The notes below the pieces were generated by a model. That model had not been told where the DNA came from, did not search any database, and was given only the letters and a program-made list of their open reading frames with translations. From contig JAGWLJ010000047.1 in NCBI GenBank assembly GCA_028873275.1, forward strand, positions 1 through 8,597: 8,597 nt of DNA. The letters are read 5' to 3'. A program made the position numbers and the translations under genes. The stretch is from Pseudomonadota bacterium (GTDB lineage: Bacteria; Pseudomonadota; Alphaproteobacteria; Rickettsiales; SXRF01). Shown piece after piece: positions 1 to 6,434 of the stretch (positions are counted from its first letter, which is position 1; each line of letters opens with the position of its first letter).

Positions 1-539
1 CGCTCATCCGCTGGCAGAAAAGATTGCAGGGCCAGCAGCACCGCCAGCGCTGCGATGACTTCCACCGATTCGAGCTTGCCCAGTTTGGCCAGCTGCTTTT
101 CGATCTGGCCCAGCCAGTGCAGTTGCTTTCCTTCGTCGAAGAGGAAGGTCAGGAACACCATCAGCAGGAACATGCCGCCGAAAGCCGAGATCTGCGCATG
201 CGCGGCCATGACATATTCGCTGTAGCGCTCCTGGTGATAGATCGCCATGCGGCTGACCTCGATCAGGCCATGCCCGGTGGCCAGCGCCACGATGATCAGC
301 GGGAAGAGGTAATACATCCCGAAGCTGGTGATCAGCATCCCCCAGGTCAGGAATCGCCGCTGCCATACCTGGCTTAATTGGCGCATCACCGTGGCGTTGA
401 CCACGGCATTGTCGAAGGAAAAGCTGACCTCCATCACCGTCAGCAGTGCGCAGATAACCAGTCCCTGCCACCCCGCCCACAGGAAGGACAGGATAAGAGC
501 GGCGGCGGTGACGAGGATGGAGAGGAGAAAGCTAGTCAT
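1..539 (-). CDS. DUF475 family (TerC-like) integral membrane protein, C-terminus cut by window edge
   Basis: The open frame runs from an ATG at 539-537 off the left edge, giving 179 residues of a family that is usually about twice as long. It is strongly hydrophobic, with likely membrane segments at about residues 3-21, 24-40, 66-88, 117-134 and 158-174. The acidic segment EVSFSFDNAVVNAT (37-50), followed by FLTWGMLI and a later FPLIIV, is the recognisable signature of DUF475, a branch of the TerC/tellurium-resistance superfamily of inner-membrane proteins. TerC relatives have been linked to metal-ion export, but the substrate here cannot be inferred. No clear Shine-Dalgarno sequence precedes the start. 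The ATG itself lies inside the left end of a palindromic element (532-609), and no other ATG occurs before residue 36, so the element appears to provide the start. It follows fadN in the same direction with 66 bases between them and could be co-transcribed with it. Confidence 0.85.
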   Translation of the reverse strand, partial: MTSFLLSILVTAAALILSFLWAGWQGLVICALLTVMEVSFSFDNAVVNATVMRQLSQVWQRRFLTWGMLITSFGMYYLFPLIIVALATGHGLIEVSRMAIYHQERYSEYVMAAHAQISAFGGMFLLMVFLTFLFDEGKQLHWLGQIEKQLAKLGKLESVEVIAALAVLLALQSFLPADE

Positions 540-609
540 AGGTCATGGGGCTAAAGAAGATACTATCATCTTTCTTCCCAATGACCAACGACCCATAACC
601 TGTGACTAG
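532..609. repeat. 78-bp palindromic element between fadN and the DUF475 gene
   Basis: The ends are perfect 7-base inverted repeats, CTAGTCA (532-538) and TGACTAG (603-609). The match extends to 18-base arms (532-549 and 592-609), 16 of 18 complementary. A second inner pairing is possible between GGTCATGGG (541-549) and CCCAATGACC (577-586), which match except for one extra base. The centre carries GATACTATC (559-567) flanked by imperfect AAAGAAGAT/ATCTTTCTT arms. Read on the minus strand, the words GTCACAGGTTATGGG and GGTCATTGG resemble the element inside the gene at 4531-5586. The fadN stop codon TAG (608-606) and the DUF475 start ATG (539-537) both lie within the element. The transcript would fold into a long hairpin, which could protect, attenuate or terminate the upstream mRNA. 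There is no run of T typical of an intrinsic terminator. It encodes no protein and is best seen as a small mobile or REP-like palindrome. Confidence 0.75.
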
Positions 610-2963
610 TTACGCAATGGCTTTCCCGTCTCGAGCATGTGTTCGATGCGCGCCAGCGTGGCCTTGGTTTTAATCAGCTCCATGAAGCCTTCATGCTCGA
701 GATCGAGGATTTTCTGCTCGGAGAGTGCCTCGGAGATGTCGGTATCGCCGCCGGAGAGCACGCGTGCTAATACCTTGCAGACGACCACATCATGCGGCGT
801 GGCCTTCCCGGTCGCCGCAAAACCGTCGACGGCCATTGATAAGGCTACCCGGGCGGTCCCACCGGGCAAATGCAGCGTTTGCGGCGCAGGCGGCGCGTAA
901 TCCTTCGCCAGCTCCAGGCAGCGTGATTTGGCATCGGCCAGCACGCGGGCGCGGTTCATGGAGATTCTGTCATCCTCGCGCAGAATTTTTGCGTCACGCG
1001 CTTCTTCAGCACTGCCAGCAACTTTGGCCAGCGCGATAGTTTCGAATACATTCTTAATCGCGGGCATGGCGCCGCCGGTGGCCATCAGGCCGCCGATCAG
1101 GCCACCTTTGACTTCCTTCTCGCCCATATGGCGCAGCAGCATCTCCTTGCAGCCACCCCAGGCAGGAATCAGGCCGACGCCGACTTCGACGAGGCCGGGA
1201 TAGGATTCGAGATGCGCCTGCGCGGCATTGGAATGCAACACCATCTCGCAGCCGCCGCCCAGCGCCATTCCTGCTAAAGATGATACGACGGGGAAGGGCG
1301 CGTATTTGAGGCCCATCATGGCGTTCTGGCCGCGGCGGATCATGTCGCTGATGTCTTTCCATGCGGCGACGTTAGCCGCCATCAGCATCAGGCCTAGATT
1401 GGCGCCGACGGAGAAATTATCAGCGTCGTTGCCGATGACGAGGCCTTTGAAATCCTTCTTCACCAGCTCGACCGATTGCTCGATCATGCCAAGAATATCC
1501 ATATCGACCGAGTTCATCTTGGAAGTCAACTCGAGGCAGGCAATGCCGTCGCCCAAGTCCCACAACGAGGCGGAGGGGTTTTTGGCAACCGGCTTTCTGC
1601 TGAGCTTAATGTCGGAAAGCATCAGCGATCCCGCCGGCGGAATGATTGGCTTATAATCGCTGGAAAGCATCATTTCCTGGCGCTGGCCATTCTCGACTTT
1701 ATAGAGCGATTTGCCTGCGGCTTTCTCCAAGATGGGCGGGATGGTTTTGCCTTCGGCCTTGAGTTTGCCGATAAACCAGTCCACGCCCAGCTTGTCGATC
1801 ATCTCGAAGGGTCCGAATTTCCAGTTGAAGCCCATCTTGAGCGCGCTGTCGACGGCATGAATGTCGTCGGCGATTTCGGGGATCAGCGAGGCGGCGTAGT
1901 AAAGCGTTTCTTTGAGCACGGCCCAGGCATACTGCCCACCGATATCGGTCGATTCGACGACGGCTTTTAAGCCCTGTTTACCGGCATCGATGCTGGCCAA
2001 CTCGACTTTCTTACCCTGTGGGTGATACTCGCCCGTCTTGAGATCGATCACCTCCTTGATCTTCTTGTCGCCCTGCTTGTTGATACGGTAAAACCCGCCC
2101 TTGCCCTTGCGTCCGGTATAGCCTTCGGCAATCATTTTTTTGACGAGATCCGGCTCCTGGTAAACTTTGCGGAAAGGATCGTTCTTGGGCAAGGTATTCA
2201 GCATCTCGCGCGCAATCAGCGGCATCAGGTCGATGCCGATCAGGTCGAAGAGCCCGAAGATTCCGGTCTTGGGAATGCCGGCGGGACGGCCCATCACCGC
2301 GTCAGCCTGCTCAGGGGTGACGCCCAGGCGCATGGCCTCGATCAGCCCCAGCATCAGCCAGTAGACGCCGATGCGGTTGGCGATGAAGCCCGGCGTGTCC
2401 TTGCATTCCACCACGCCCTTGCCCAGGCCGACATCGGCGAAGCGGCTGATATCGGCAAAGGCATCAGGCCGCGTATCCTTACCCTTGACCACCTCGAGCA
2501 GTCGCATGAAGCGCGGTGGGTTGAAGAAATGCGTAATCATGAAATCTTTGGCGAAGGCCTCGGGGAGGCCGGCCATTAATTCGTGAATCGGCAATGTCGA
2601 GGTGTTTGAGGAGACGACTGAGCCGGGTTTGCGCGTCTTGTCGATCTTGCGATAGACGTCCTGCTTGACTTCGAACTTTTCAAGCACAGCCTCGATAATC
2701 CAGTCGCAATCCTTGAGCTTAGCAAGGTCGTCCTCGAGATTGCCGCAGGTGACGAGCTTGGCGTTTTTCTTATGCGCAAATCCCGAGGGCTTGGCGTCGA
2801 GCTGCTTCTGCACGCCGCCTTCGGTCAGCGCATTGCGGTTTTTCTCGCCGGGCTTGACGATATCGAGCAGCAGCACAGGAATGCCGGCATTGGCGGCATG
2901 AGCGGCGATGCCGCTGCCCATGACGCCGGAGCCTAATACAGCGATTTTTTTGATGTCGGCCAT
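606..2963 (-). CDS. fadN: 3-hydroxyacyl-CoA dehydrogenase/enoyl-CoA hydratase fusion (FadN type)
   Basis: This 785-residue cytoplasmic enzyme catalyses two steps of beta-oxidation: hydration of 2-enoyl-CoA and NAD-dependent oxidation of the resulting 3-hydroxyacyl-CoA. The dehydrogenase comes first: the Rossmann motif GSGVMG is at 11-16, SSNTST at 118-123, the catalytic pair is His145 (in THFFNPP) and Glu157, and Asn196 is in PGFIANRI. The crotonase domain fills about 465-700, with oxyanion-hole segments near FSVGANLG (517-524) and AGMALGGGCEM (564-574). Both general acid/base glutamates are present (Glu573 and Glu593, 20 apart as in rat enoyl-CoA hydratase). The order dehydrogenase-hydratase is opposite to E. 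coli FadB/FadJ and fits Bacillus FadN, in both length and proximity to a thiolase gene. The start is supported by AAAGGA (2975-2970) six bases upstream. The stop codon TAG falls in the palindromic element at 532-609. Both active sites look intact. Confidence 0.95.
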   Translation of the reverse strand: MADIKKIAVLGSGVMGSGIAAHAANAGIPVLLLDIVKPGEKNRNALTEGGVQKQLDAKPSGFAHKKNAKLVTCGNLEDDLAKLKDCDWIIEAVLEKFEVKQDVYRKIDKTRKPGSVVSSNTSTLPIHELMAGLPEAFAKDFMITHFFNPPRFMRLLEVVKGKDTRPDAFADISRFADVGLGKGVVECKDTPGFIANRIGVYWLMLGLIEAMRLGVTPEQADAVMGRPAGIPKTGIFGLFDLIGIDLMPLIAREMLNTLPKNDPFRKVYQEPDLVKKMIAEGYTGRKGKGGFYRINKQGDKKIKEVIDLKTGEYHPQGKKVELASIDAGKQGLKAVVESTDIGGQYAWAVLKETLYYAASLIPEIADDIHAVDSALKMGFNWKFGPFEMIDKLGVDWFIGKLKAEGKTIPPILEKAAGKSLYKVENGQRQEMMLSSDYKPIIPPAGSLMLSDIKLSRKPVAKNPSASLWDLGDGIACLELTSKMNSVDMDILGMIEQSVELVKKDFKGLVIGNDADNFSVGANLGLMLMAANVAAWKDISDMIRRGQNAMMGLKYAPFPVVSSLAGMALGGGCEMVLHSNAAQAHLESYPGLVEVGVGLIPAWGGCKEMLLRHMGEKEVKGGLIGGLMATGGAMPAIKNVFETIALAKVAGSAEEARDAKILREDDRISMNRARVLADAKSRCLELAKDYAPPAPQTLHLPGGTARVALSMAVDGFAATGKATPHDVVVCKVLARVLSGGDTDISEALSEQKILDLEHEGFMELIKTKATLARIEHMLETGKPLRN

Positions 2964-2991
2964 GCCGTATCCTTTCGCGTTTTATATGATG

Positions 2992-3261
2992 CTATGCTTC
3001 CACCTTGCGCACCTGTTCCATCCAGGCGCGGTAGAATTCGGCTTCGTCGGCGGTGCTGTGGGTGGCGATTTCTTCTGCCTTCGGCAATGCAATGTTTTCT
3101 TCCGCTACTGCGTCTTCGACTTTTACCTCCACCGGCGTAATGCGTGCCATCAGGCGGGTGCCTTTTTTGATGACAAAGGATTCGCCGCCGTAGCAGACGC
3201 GGTGCAGCATTTCGGAGAAAGCGCGTGAGGCTTCCGTGGCGGTGAGGATCTGATCGTTCAT
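2992..3261 (-). CDS. Phd/YefM-type antitoxin-like protein without an adjacent toxin
   Basis: This 89-residue protein has an N-terminal half typical of Phd/YefM antitoxins: LTATEASRAFSEMLHRV (6-22), then YGGESFVIKKGTRLMARITPV (24-44), the fold that dimerises and binds operator DNA. The acidic tail (45-89) has no recognisable motif; in family members this part wraps around the toxin. A longer reading from an ATG at 3276 is possible, but the start at 3261 is preferred. It has AGGAG five bases upstream, and the longer version would begin inside the 25-base palindrome at 3271-3295. The gene sits between thiolase (62 bases from its stop) and fadN (28 bases before its start), all in the same direction. 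No RelE-, PIN-, Fic- or Doc-like gene lies next to it or anywhere in the window. It may be a solitary antitoxin remnant, or a transcriptional regulator of the beta-oxidation genes; the second idea is inference only. Confidence 0.85.
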   Translation of the reverse strand: MNDQILTATEASRAFSEMLHRVCYGGESFVIKKGTRLMARITPVEVKVEDAVAEENIALPKAEEIATHSTADEAEFYRAWMEQVRKVEA

Positions 3262-3266
3262 GATAG

Positions 3267-3271
3267 CTCCT
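3267..3271 (-). promoter_or_regulatory. Ribosome binding site deciding the antitoxin start
   Basis: The minus strand reads AGGAG, five bases before the ATG at 3261-3259. This spacing fits the start at 3261 and not the upstream in-frame ATG at 3276, for which no purine-rich site is seen at a proper distance. Confidence 0.7.
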
Positions 3272-3295
3272 GTCATAAAATCAGATTTTATGACA
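3271..3295. promoter_or_regulatory. Perfect 25-bp palindrome, probable operator of the antitoxin gene
   Basis: Two 12-base arms, TGTCATAAAATC and GATTTTATGACA, match perfectly around a single central A. The palindrome abuts the ribosome binding site of the antitoxin-like gene and lies just downstream of a possible -10 box at 3301-3306. Phd/YefM antitoxins are known to repress their own operons by binding palindromes at this position, so autoregulation is the simplest reading. If bound in the middle of the thiolase-fadN gene row it could also affect fadN. With 12-bp A+T-rich arms it could form a hairpin, but there is no room for a loop and no trailing T run, so a terminator is less likely. Confidence 0.6.
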
Positions 3296-3300
3296 ATCCT

Positions 3301-3306
3301 ATTATC
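3301..3306 (-). promoter_or_regulatory. Possible -10 box of an internal promoter for the antitoxin gene
   Basis: The minus strand reads GATAAT, one mismatch from TATAAT. A transcript would start near 3294, inside the 25-base palindrome, which suits repression. The matching -35 is poor (TTAAGT with an 18-base spacer, three of six), so this is a weak call that rests mainly on its position next to the palindrome. Confidence 0.3.
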
Positions 3307-3322
3307 CGATATTCATTACTAA

Positions 3323-4447
3323 TTACTTAACCGCTTCCAGCACCGTCGCAATGCCCATGCCGCCGCCGATGCAGGCGGTGGCCAGAGCGTAGCGCTTGTT
3401 GTGTTTGGCCAGCAGCTGCGCCGCTTTGCCGGTGATGCGCGCGCCCGAGGCGCCCAGCGGATGTCCCAGGGCGATAGCGCCGCCTTCGAGGTTGAGCCTG
3501 GCGACATCAATATTCAATTCGCGGATGACGGCCAGGGCCTGCACGGCGAAGGCTTCGTTGAGTTCGATGATGTCAATGTCGGAGAGCTGAAGTTTGGCGC
3601 GCTCGAGCGCCTTCTTGCTGGCGTAGACCGGCCCCAGCCCCATGATTTCGGGCGGCAATCCGGCGACGGCGCTGCTTTTGATGCGGGCCAGCTTGGGCAG
3701 GCCGTGCCTGTCGGCATAGGATTCGCTGGCAAGGAGCACGGCCGAGGCGCCATCCGTGACGGGTGAGGAAGTGGCGGCAGTGACCGTTCCATTGGCATCG
3801 AAGGCGGGCGCGAGCGCGGCCATTTTTTCGAGCGTCGTGTCGGCGCGGATGCAGCCGTCCTTGCTGATGACTTCGTCCTTATGGCGGATGGGCACAATTT
3901 CCTCGGCCAGATTGGCTTTGGCAGCTTTCTGGTGACTGGCCAGCGCGAAGGCTTCCTGTTCCTGGCGCGGGATGGAGAATTTCTTGCACAAATTTTCGGC
4001 AGTGACGCCCATGGCCATATAGGCTTCGGGCATGGTTTCGTAGAGATGCGGGTTGGGGGCGAAGTTGAAGCCGCCCATGGGGATGCGCGACATCGATTCG
4101 ACACCGGTGCAGAGGAATAAATCGCCAGCGCCGGTAGCGATTTTTCCGGCAGCGATATGAATCGCTTCCATCGATGAGCCGCACCAGCGGTTGATGGTGG
4201 CGCCGGAGACGGAAATCGGCAGCTTGGCCAGGAACACCGCCATGCGGCCGATATTGAGGCCCTGCTCCCCCTCGGGAAAAGCGCAGCCAGTGATAAGGTC
4301 TTCGATGTCGCCGGTTTCAACGGTGACACGTGACAGCAATCCCTGAATCGTCTGCGCCAGGAGATCGTCGGGCCGGACTTTGGCCAGCTCGCCTTTGCCG
4401 GCGGGGGTGAAGGGAGAGCGTGCATAGGCGCAGATAACGGCGTTCAT
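3323..4447 (-). CDS. fadA: Acetyl-CoA C-acyltransferase (3-ketoacyl-CoA thiolase)
   Basis: This thiolase of 374 residues cleaves 3-ketoacyl-CoA with CoA to acetyl-CoA and a shortened acyl-CoA, the last beta-oxidation step. The nucleophilic cysteine is Cys89 in NRWCGSSMEA. The NEAF motif is at 297-300, the catalytic histidine is His329 in GHPLGASGAR, and the second cysteine is Cys359 in CIGGGMG. All family-defining residues are present and the length is near the usual 380-400. The start has AAAGGA (4460-4455) seven bases upstream, inside the short palindrome AAGGATCCTT (4450-4459). Downstream in the same direction come the antitoxin-like gene and fadN, so thiolase probably leads a beta-oxidation operon. 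No acyl-CoA dehydrogenase gene is visible here. Biosynthetic (acetoacetyl-CoA forming) use is a less likely alternative given the fadN neighbour. Confidence 0.95.
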   Translation of the reverse strand: MNAVICAYARSPFTPAGKGELAKVRPDDLLAQTIQGLLSRVTVETGDIEDLITGCAFPEGEQGLNIGRMAVFLAKLPISVSGATINRWCGSSMEAIHIAAGKIATGAGDLFLCTGVESMSRIPMGGFNFAPNPHLYETMPEAYMAMGVTAENLCKKFSIPRQEQEAFALASHQKAAKANLAEEIVPIRHKDEVISKDGCIRADTTLEKMAALAPAFDANGTVTAATSSPVTDGASAVLLASESYADRHGLPKLARIKSSAVAGLPPEIMGLGPVYASKKALERAKLQLSDIDIIELNEAFAVQALAVIRELNIDVARLNLEGGAIALGHPLGASGARITGKAAQLLAKHNKRYALATACIGGGMGIATVLEAVK

Positions 4448-4530
4448 GTAAGGATCCTTTCAAATTATCCCTTCCATTTTCGCAAAAAAGCCTTACTTTT
4501 TCCTTAGCAAAATCAGGATTATTTTCGCTT
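4448..4530. promoter_or_regulatory. Divergent intergenic region between fadA and the ferredoxin-NADP reductase gene
   Basis: These 83 A+T-rich bases separate two head-to-head genes and must hold, or lie close to, the start signals for both. No convincing pair of -35 and -10 boxes can be picked on either strand. On the plus side AGGA (4515-4518) is a weak ribosome binding site, 12 bases before the ATG at 4531. The division into two promoters is inferred from gene orientation. Confidence 0.4.
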
Positions 4531-5586
4531 ATGCAGGAGTTACAGACAGATATCGTCATTATCGGAGCCGGTCCGGTAGGGCTCTTTGCCGTGTTCGAGG
4601 CGGGGATGCTCAAGATGCGCGCGCATGTCATCGATGCGCTTGATATTGCCGGCGGACAATGCGCCGCGCTTTATCCCGAAAAGCCGATTTACGATATTCC
4701 CGGCTATCCGTCGATCCTCGCGGGCGAACTGGTGGAAAAGCTCAAGGCGCAGGCCGAGCCATTTGAGCCGGTGTATCATTTGGGGCAGAGAGTAGAATCG
4801 GTCACTGGTCATTGGAACTCCGGTAATCAGAATATTCCAATCACCAACAAAAGTTCCAATTACCAAATTACCACCTCTGCCGGCACCGTCATCACCTGCA
4901 AGGCTATTATCATCGCTGCCGGCTGCGGAGCGTTCGGGCCTAACCGGCCGCCGCTGGAGGGGCTGGAGCAGTATGAAGGCAAGAGCGTGTTTTACCTTGT
5001 CAAAAAGCGCGAGGATTTTCGCGGCAAGAGAATCGTCATTGCCGGCGGCGGCGATTCGGCGGTTGACTGGGCCATTTCGCTGGCGGATCTCGCCGAAAAA
5101 CTCTACGTCATCCATCGCCGTCCCAAATTCCGTTGCGCGCCCGAAAGCGCTGCACGCCTGCAGGCGCTGGCCGATGCGGGGAAAATCGAGCTGGTGATTC
5201 CTTATCAGCTGGCGCGGCTGGAAGGAAGCAATGGCCGGCTTTCATCTGTTGTTGTTTCCACGCTTGAAGGTGAAGAGAAAACATTGGAAGCTGATGTGTT
5301 GCTGCCGTTCTTCGGGCTAGCCATGGAATTAGGTCCGATTGCCGAATGGGGGTTGAACCTGACGCAGAACCATATCGCCGTCACCCCGGCCACGATGCAG
5401 ACCTCGACGCCCGGCATCTTCGCCATCGGCGACATCGCCAGTTACGAAGGCAAACTCAAGCTGATTCTTTCGGGTTTTGCCGAAGCTGCCGCTGCCGCCC
5501 ATGCCGCCTACGCCATCGTCCATCCGGGCGAGGCATTGCACTTTGAATACTCGACCACCAGCGGCGTGCCGAAGGCGGCGGCATGA
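4531..5586 (+). CDS. Ferredoxin--NADP(+) reductase, TrxB-like type, with an in-frame palindromic insertion
   Basis: This 351-residue flavoprotein transfers electrons between NADPH and ferredoxin or flavodoxin in the cytoplasm. The FAD motif IIGAGPVGLFAVFE is at 10-23, followed by GGQCAALYPEKPIYDIPGYP (41-60), a strong family signature. The NADPH-binding motif is AGGGDSAVDW (171-180), and the C-terminal FAD contact is PGIFAIGDIASY (294-305). The CxxC redox pair of thioredoxin reductases is missing, which separates this type from TrxB. Residues about 91-116 (T, G, H, W, N, S, G, N, Q and so on) are encoded by a palindromic element (4800-4872) and are unlike the family. By recollection of relatives, the segment between VExV and AGTV is roughly a dozen residues shorter elsewhere. 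The conserved flanks VYHLGQRVES and AGTVITCKAIIIAAG remain in frame, so the enzyme is probably functional. The last codons overlap the folD start by four bases (ATGA), implying translational coupling. Confidence 0.93.
   Translation: MQELQTDIVIIGAGPVGLFAVFEAGMLKMRAHVIDALDIAGGQCAALYPEKPIYDIPGYPSILAGELVEKLKAQAEPFEPVYHLGQRVESVTGHWNSGNQNIPITNKSSNYQITTSAGTVITCKAIIIAAGCGAFGPNRPPLEGLEQYEGKSVFYLVKKREDFRGKRIVIAGGGDSAVDWAISLADLAEKLYVIHRRPKFRCAPESAARLQALADAGKIELVIPYQLARLEGSNGRLSSVVVSTLEGEEKTLEADVLLPFFGLAMELGPIAEWGLNLTQNHIAVTPATMQTSTPGIFAIGDIASYEGKLKLILSGFAEAAAAAHAAYAIVHPGEALHFEYSTTSGVPKAAA
4800..4872. repeat. In-frame palindromic element inside the ferredoxin-NADP reductase gene
   Basis: The arms TGGTCATTGGAACT (4806-4819) and AGTTCCAATTACCA (4852-4865) pair at 13 of 14 positions. 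Outside them, GGTCAC (4800-4805) faces AATTACC (4866-4872) with partial complementarity. Nested inside is a 24-base near-palindrome (4822-4845) centred on GAATATTC, with GGTAAT on one side and ATCACC on the other. The segment is visibly more A+T-rich than the gene around it. It shares GGTCATTGG and the pattern GTCACnGGTnATnGG with the minus strand of the 532-609 element. It is read through in frame as about 25 residues (V91-T115). This layout, a palindrome kept open within a conserved gene, is what is known for Rickettsia palindromic elements; family membership itself is not shown. Confidence 0.7.
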
Positions 5587-6434
5587 CCGACACCAAAATC
5601 ATCGATGGTAAAGCCTTTGCTGAGCGCCTGCGCGCCGATATTGCGCGGCGCGTGGAACTGCTTAAGAGCCAGAAAGGCATTACGCCGGGGTTGGCGGTGG
5701 TGCTGGTCGGCAATGATCCGGCCAGTGAAGTGTACGTGCGCAACAAGGGTAAGCAGACGCGCGAAGCGGGGATGAACTCCTACGAGTTCAAACTGCCGGA
5801 AACCACCAGCCAGGCCGAGTTGCTGGCCAAGGTGGAATCGCTCAATCTCAATCCCGACGTGCACGGTATTCTCGTGCAGCTGCCGCTGCCGAAGCACATT
5901 GACGGAGAAGCCATTATCAACGCCATCAATCCGGCCAAGGATGTCGACGGCTTTCATGTCATCAACGCCGGAAAGCTCGCCACCGGGCAGGAGAGCTTTG
6001 TTCCCTGCACGCCATTGGGGTGCCTGATGCTGCTCAAGGATACGCTGGGGGATTTAAGCGGCCTTCATGCTGTGGTCATCGGCCGCTCCAATATCGTCGG
6101 CAAGCCAGTGGCGCAGTTACTGCTGCGCGAGAATTGCACGGTCACCATTGCCCATTCAAAAACGAAGGATTTGCCGGGCGTTGTCAGGCAGGCCGATATC
6201 GTCGTCGCTGCCGTCGGCAAGCCAGAGATGGTTAAGGGATCATGGCTGAAAAAAGGCGCGGTGGTGATCGATGTCGGCATCAACCGCGTAAATGGAAAAC
6301 TGGTGGGCGATGTCGATTTTGAAAGCTGCCAGGGTATTGCCTCGGCCAGCACGCCCGTGCCCGGCGGCGTCGGGCCGATGACGATTGCCTGCCTGCTGGA
6401 GAATACGCTGAAAGCGGCTACGGGGCTTTCTTAG
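5583..6434 (+). CDS. folD: Bifunctional methylenetetrahydrofolate dehydrogenase/methenyltetrahydrofolate cyclohydrolase
   Basis: FolD (283 residues, usual length) interconverts 5,10-methylene-, 5,10-methenyl- and 10-formyl-tetrahydrofolate with NADP(H), feeding purine and formyl-Met-tRNA synthesis. The active-site Tyr51 and Lys55 lie in YVRNK. Gln99 is in VQLPLP and Asp122 in KDVDGFH. The dinucleotide-binding segment GRSNIVGKPVAQLLL is at 167-181, and the C-terminal signature PVPGGVGPMT at 258-267. The start ATG overlaps the stop TGA of the ferredoxin-NADP reductase gene (ATGA), so the two are almost surely one transcript. Both enzymes bear on the NADPH pool, a possible reason for the pairing. 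The 3' end overlaps the oppositely oriented mltG by 17 bases, leaving no room for a terminator between them. Confidence 0.97.
   Translation: MTDTKIIDGKAFAERLRADIARRVELLKSQKGITPGLAVVLVGNDPASEVYVRNKGKQTREAGMNSYEFKLPETTSQAELLAKVESLNLNPDVHGILVQLPLPKHIDGEAIINAINPAKDVDGFHVINAGKLATGQESFVPCTPLGCLMLLKDTLGDLSGLHAVVIGRSNIVGKPVAQLLLRENCTVTIAHSKTKDLPGVVRQADIVVAAVGKPEMVKGSWLKKGAVVIDVGINRVNGKLVGDVDFESCQGIASASTPVPGGVGPMTIACLLENTLKAATGLS

Noticed and set aside
532..609. Intrinsic terminator after fadN
   Set aside because: The hairpin is long and imperfect and lacks a following run of T on the minus strand; its ends and its relative inside another gene suggest a repetitive element instead.
1476..2579. Long plus-strand open frames within fadN (1476-1970 and 2022-2579)
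   Set aside because: They mirror the codon pattern of the real minus-strand gene, whose domains and catalytic residues are complete; no family is recognisable in them.
2908..3228. Plus-strand open frame opposite the antitoxin gene, considered as a possible toxin
   Set aside because: Its composition is that of a reverse-strand shadow (Phe/His-rich, no toxin motif), it has no ribosome binding site, and it covers the antitoxin and the start of fadN.
3274..3276. ATG at 3276 as start of the antitoxin-like gene
   Set aside because: It lies inside a perfect palindrome and has no ribosome binding site; the ATG at 3261 has AGGAG at five bases.
4464..4469. GATAAT on the minus strand as -10 box of fadA
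   Set aside because: A transcript would begin at the ribosome binding site, and no acceptable -35 hexamer lies 16-18 bases upstream.
4800..4872. Small CRISPR-like or tandem repeat array
   Set aside because: The repeats are inverted and nested around one centre, not direct repeats with regular spacers.
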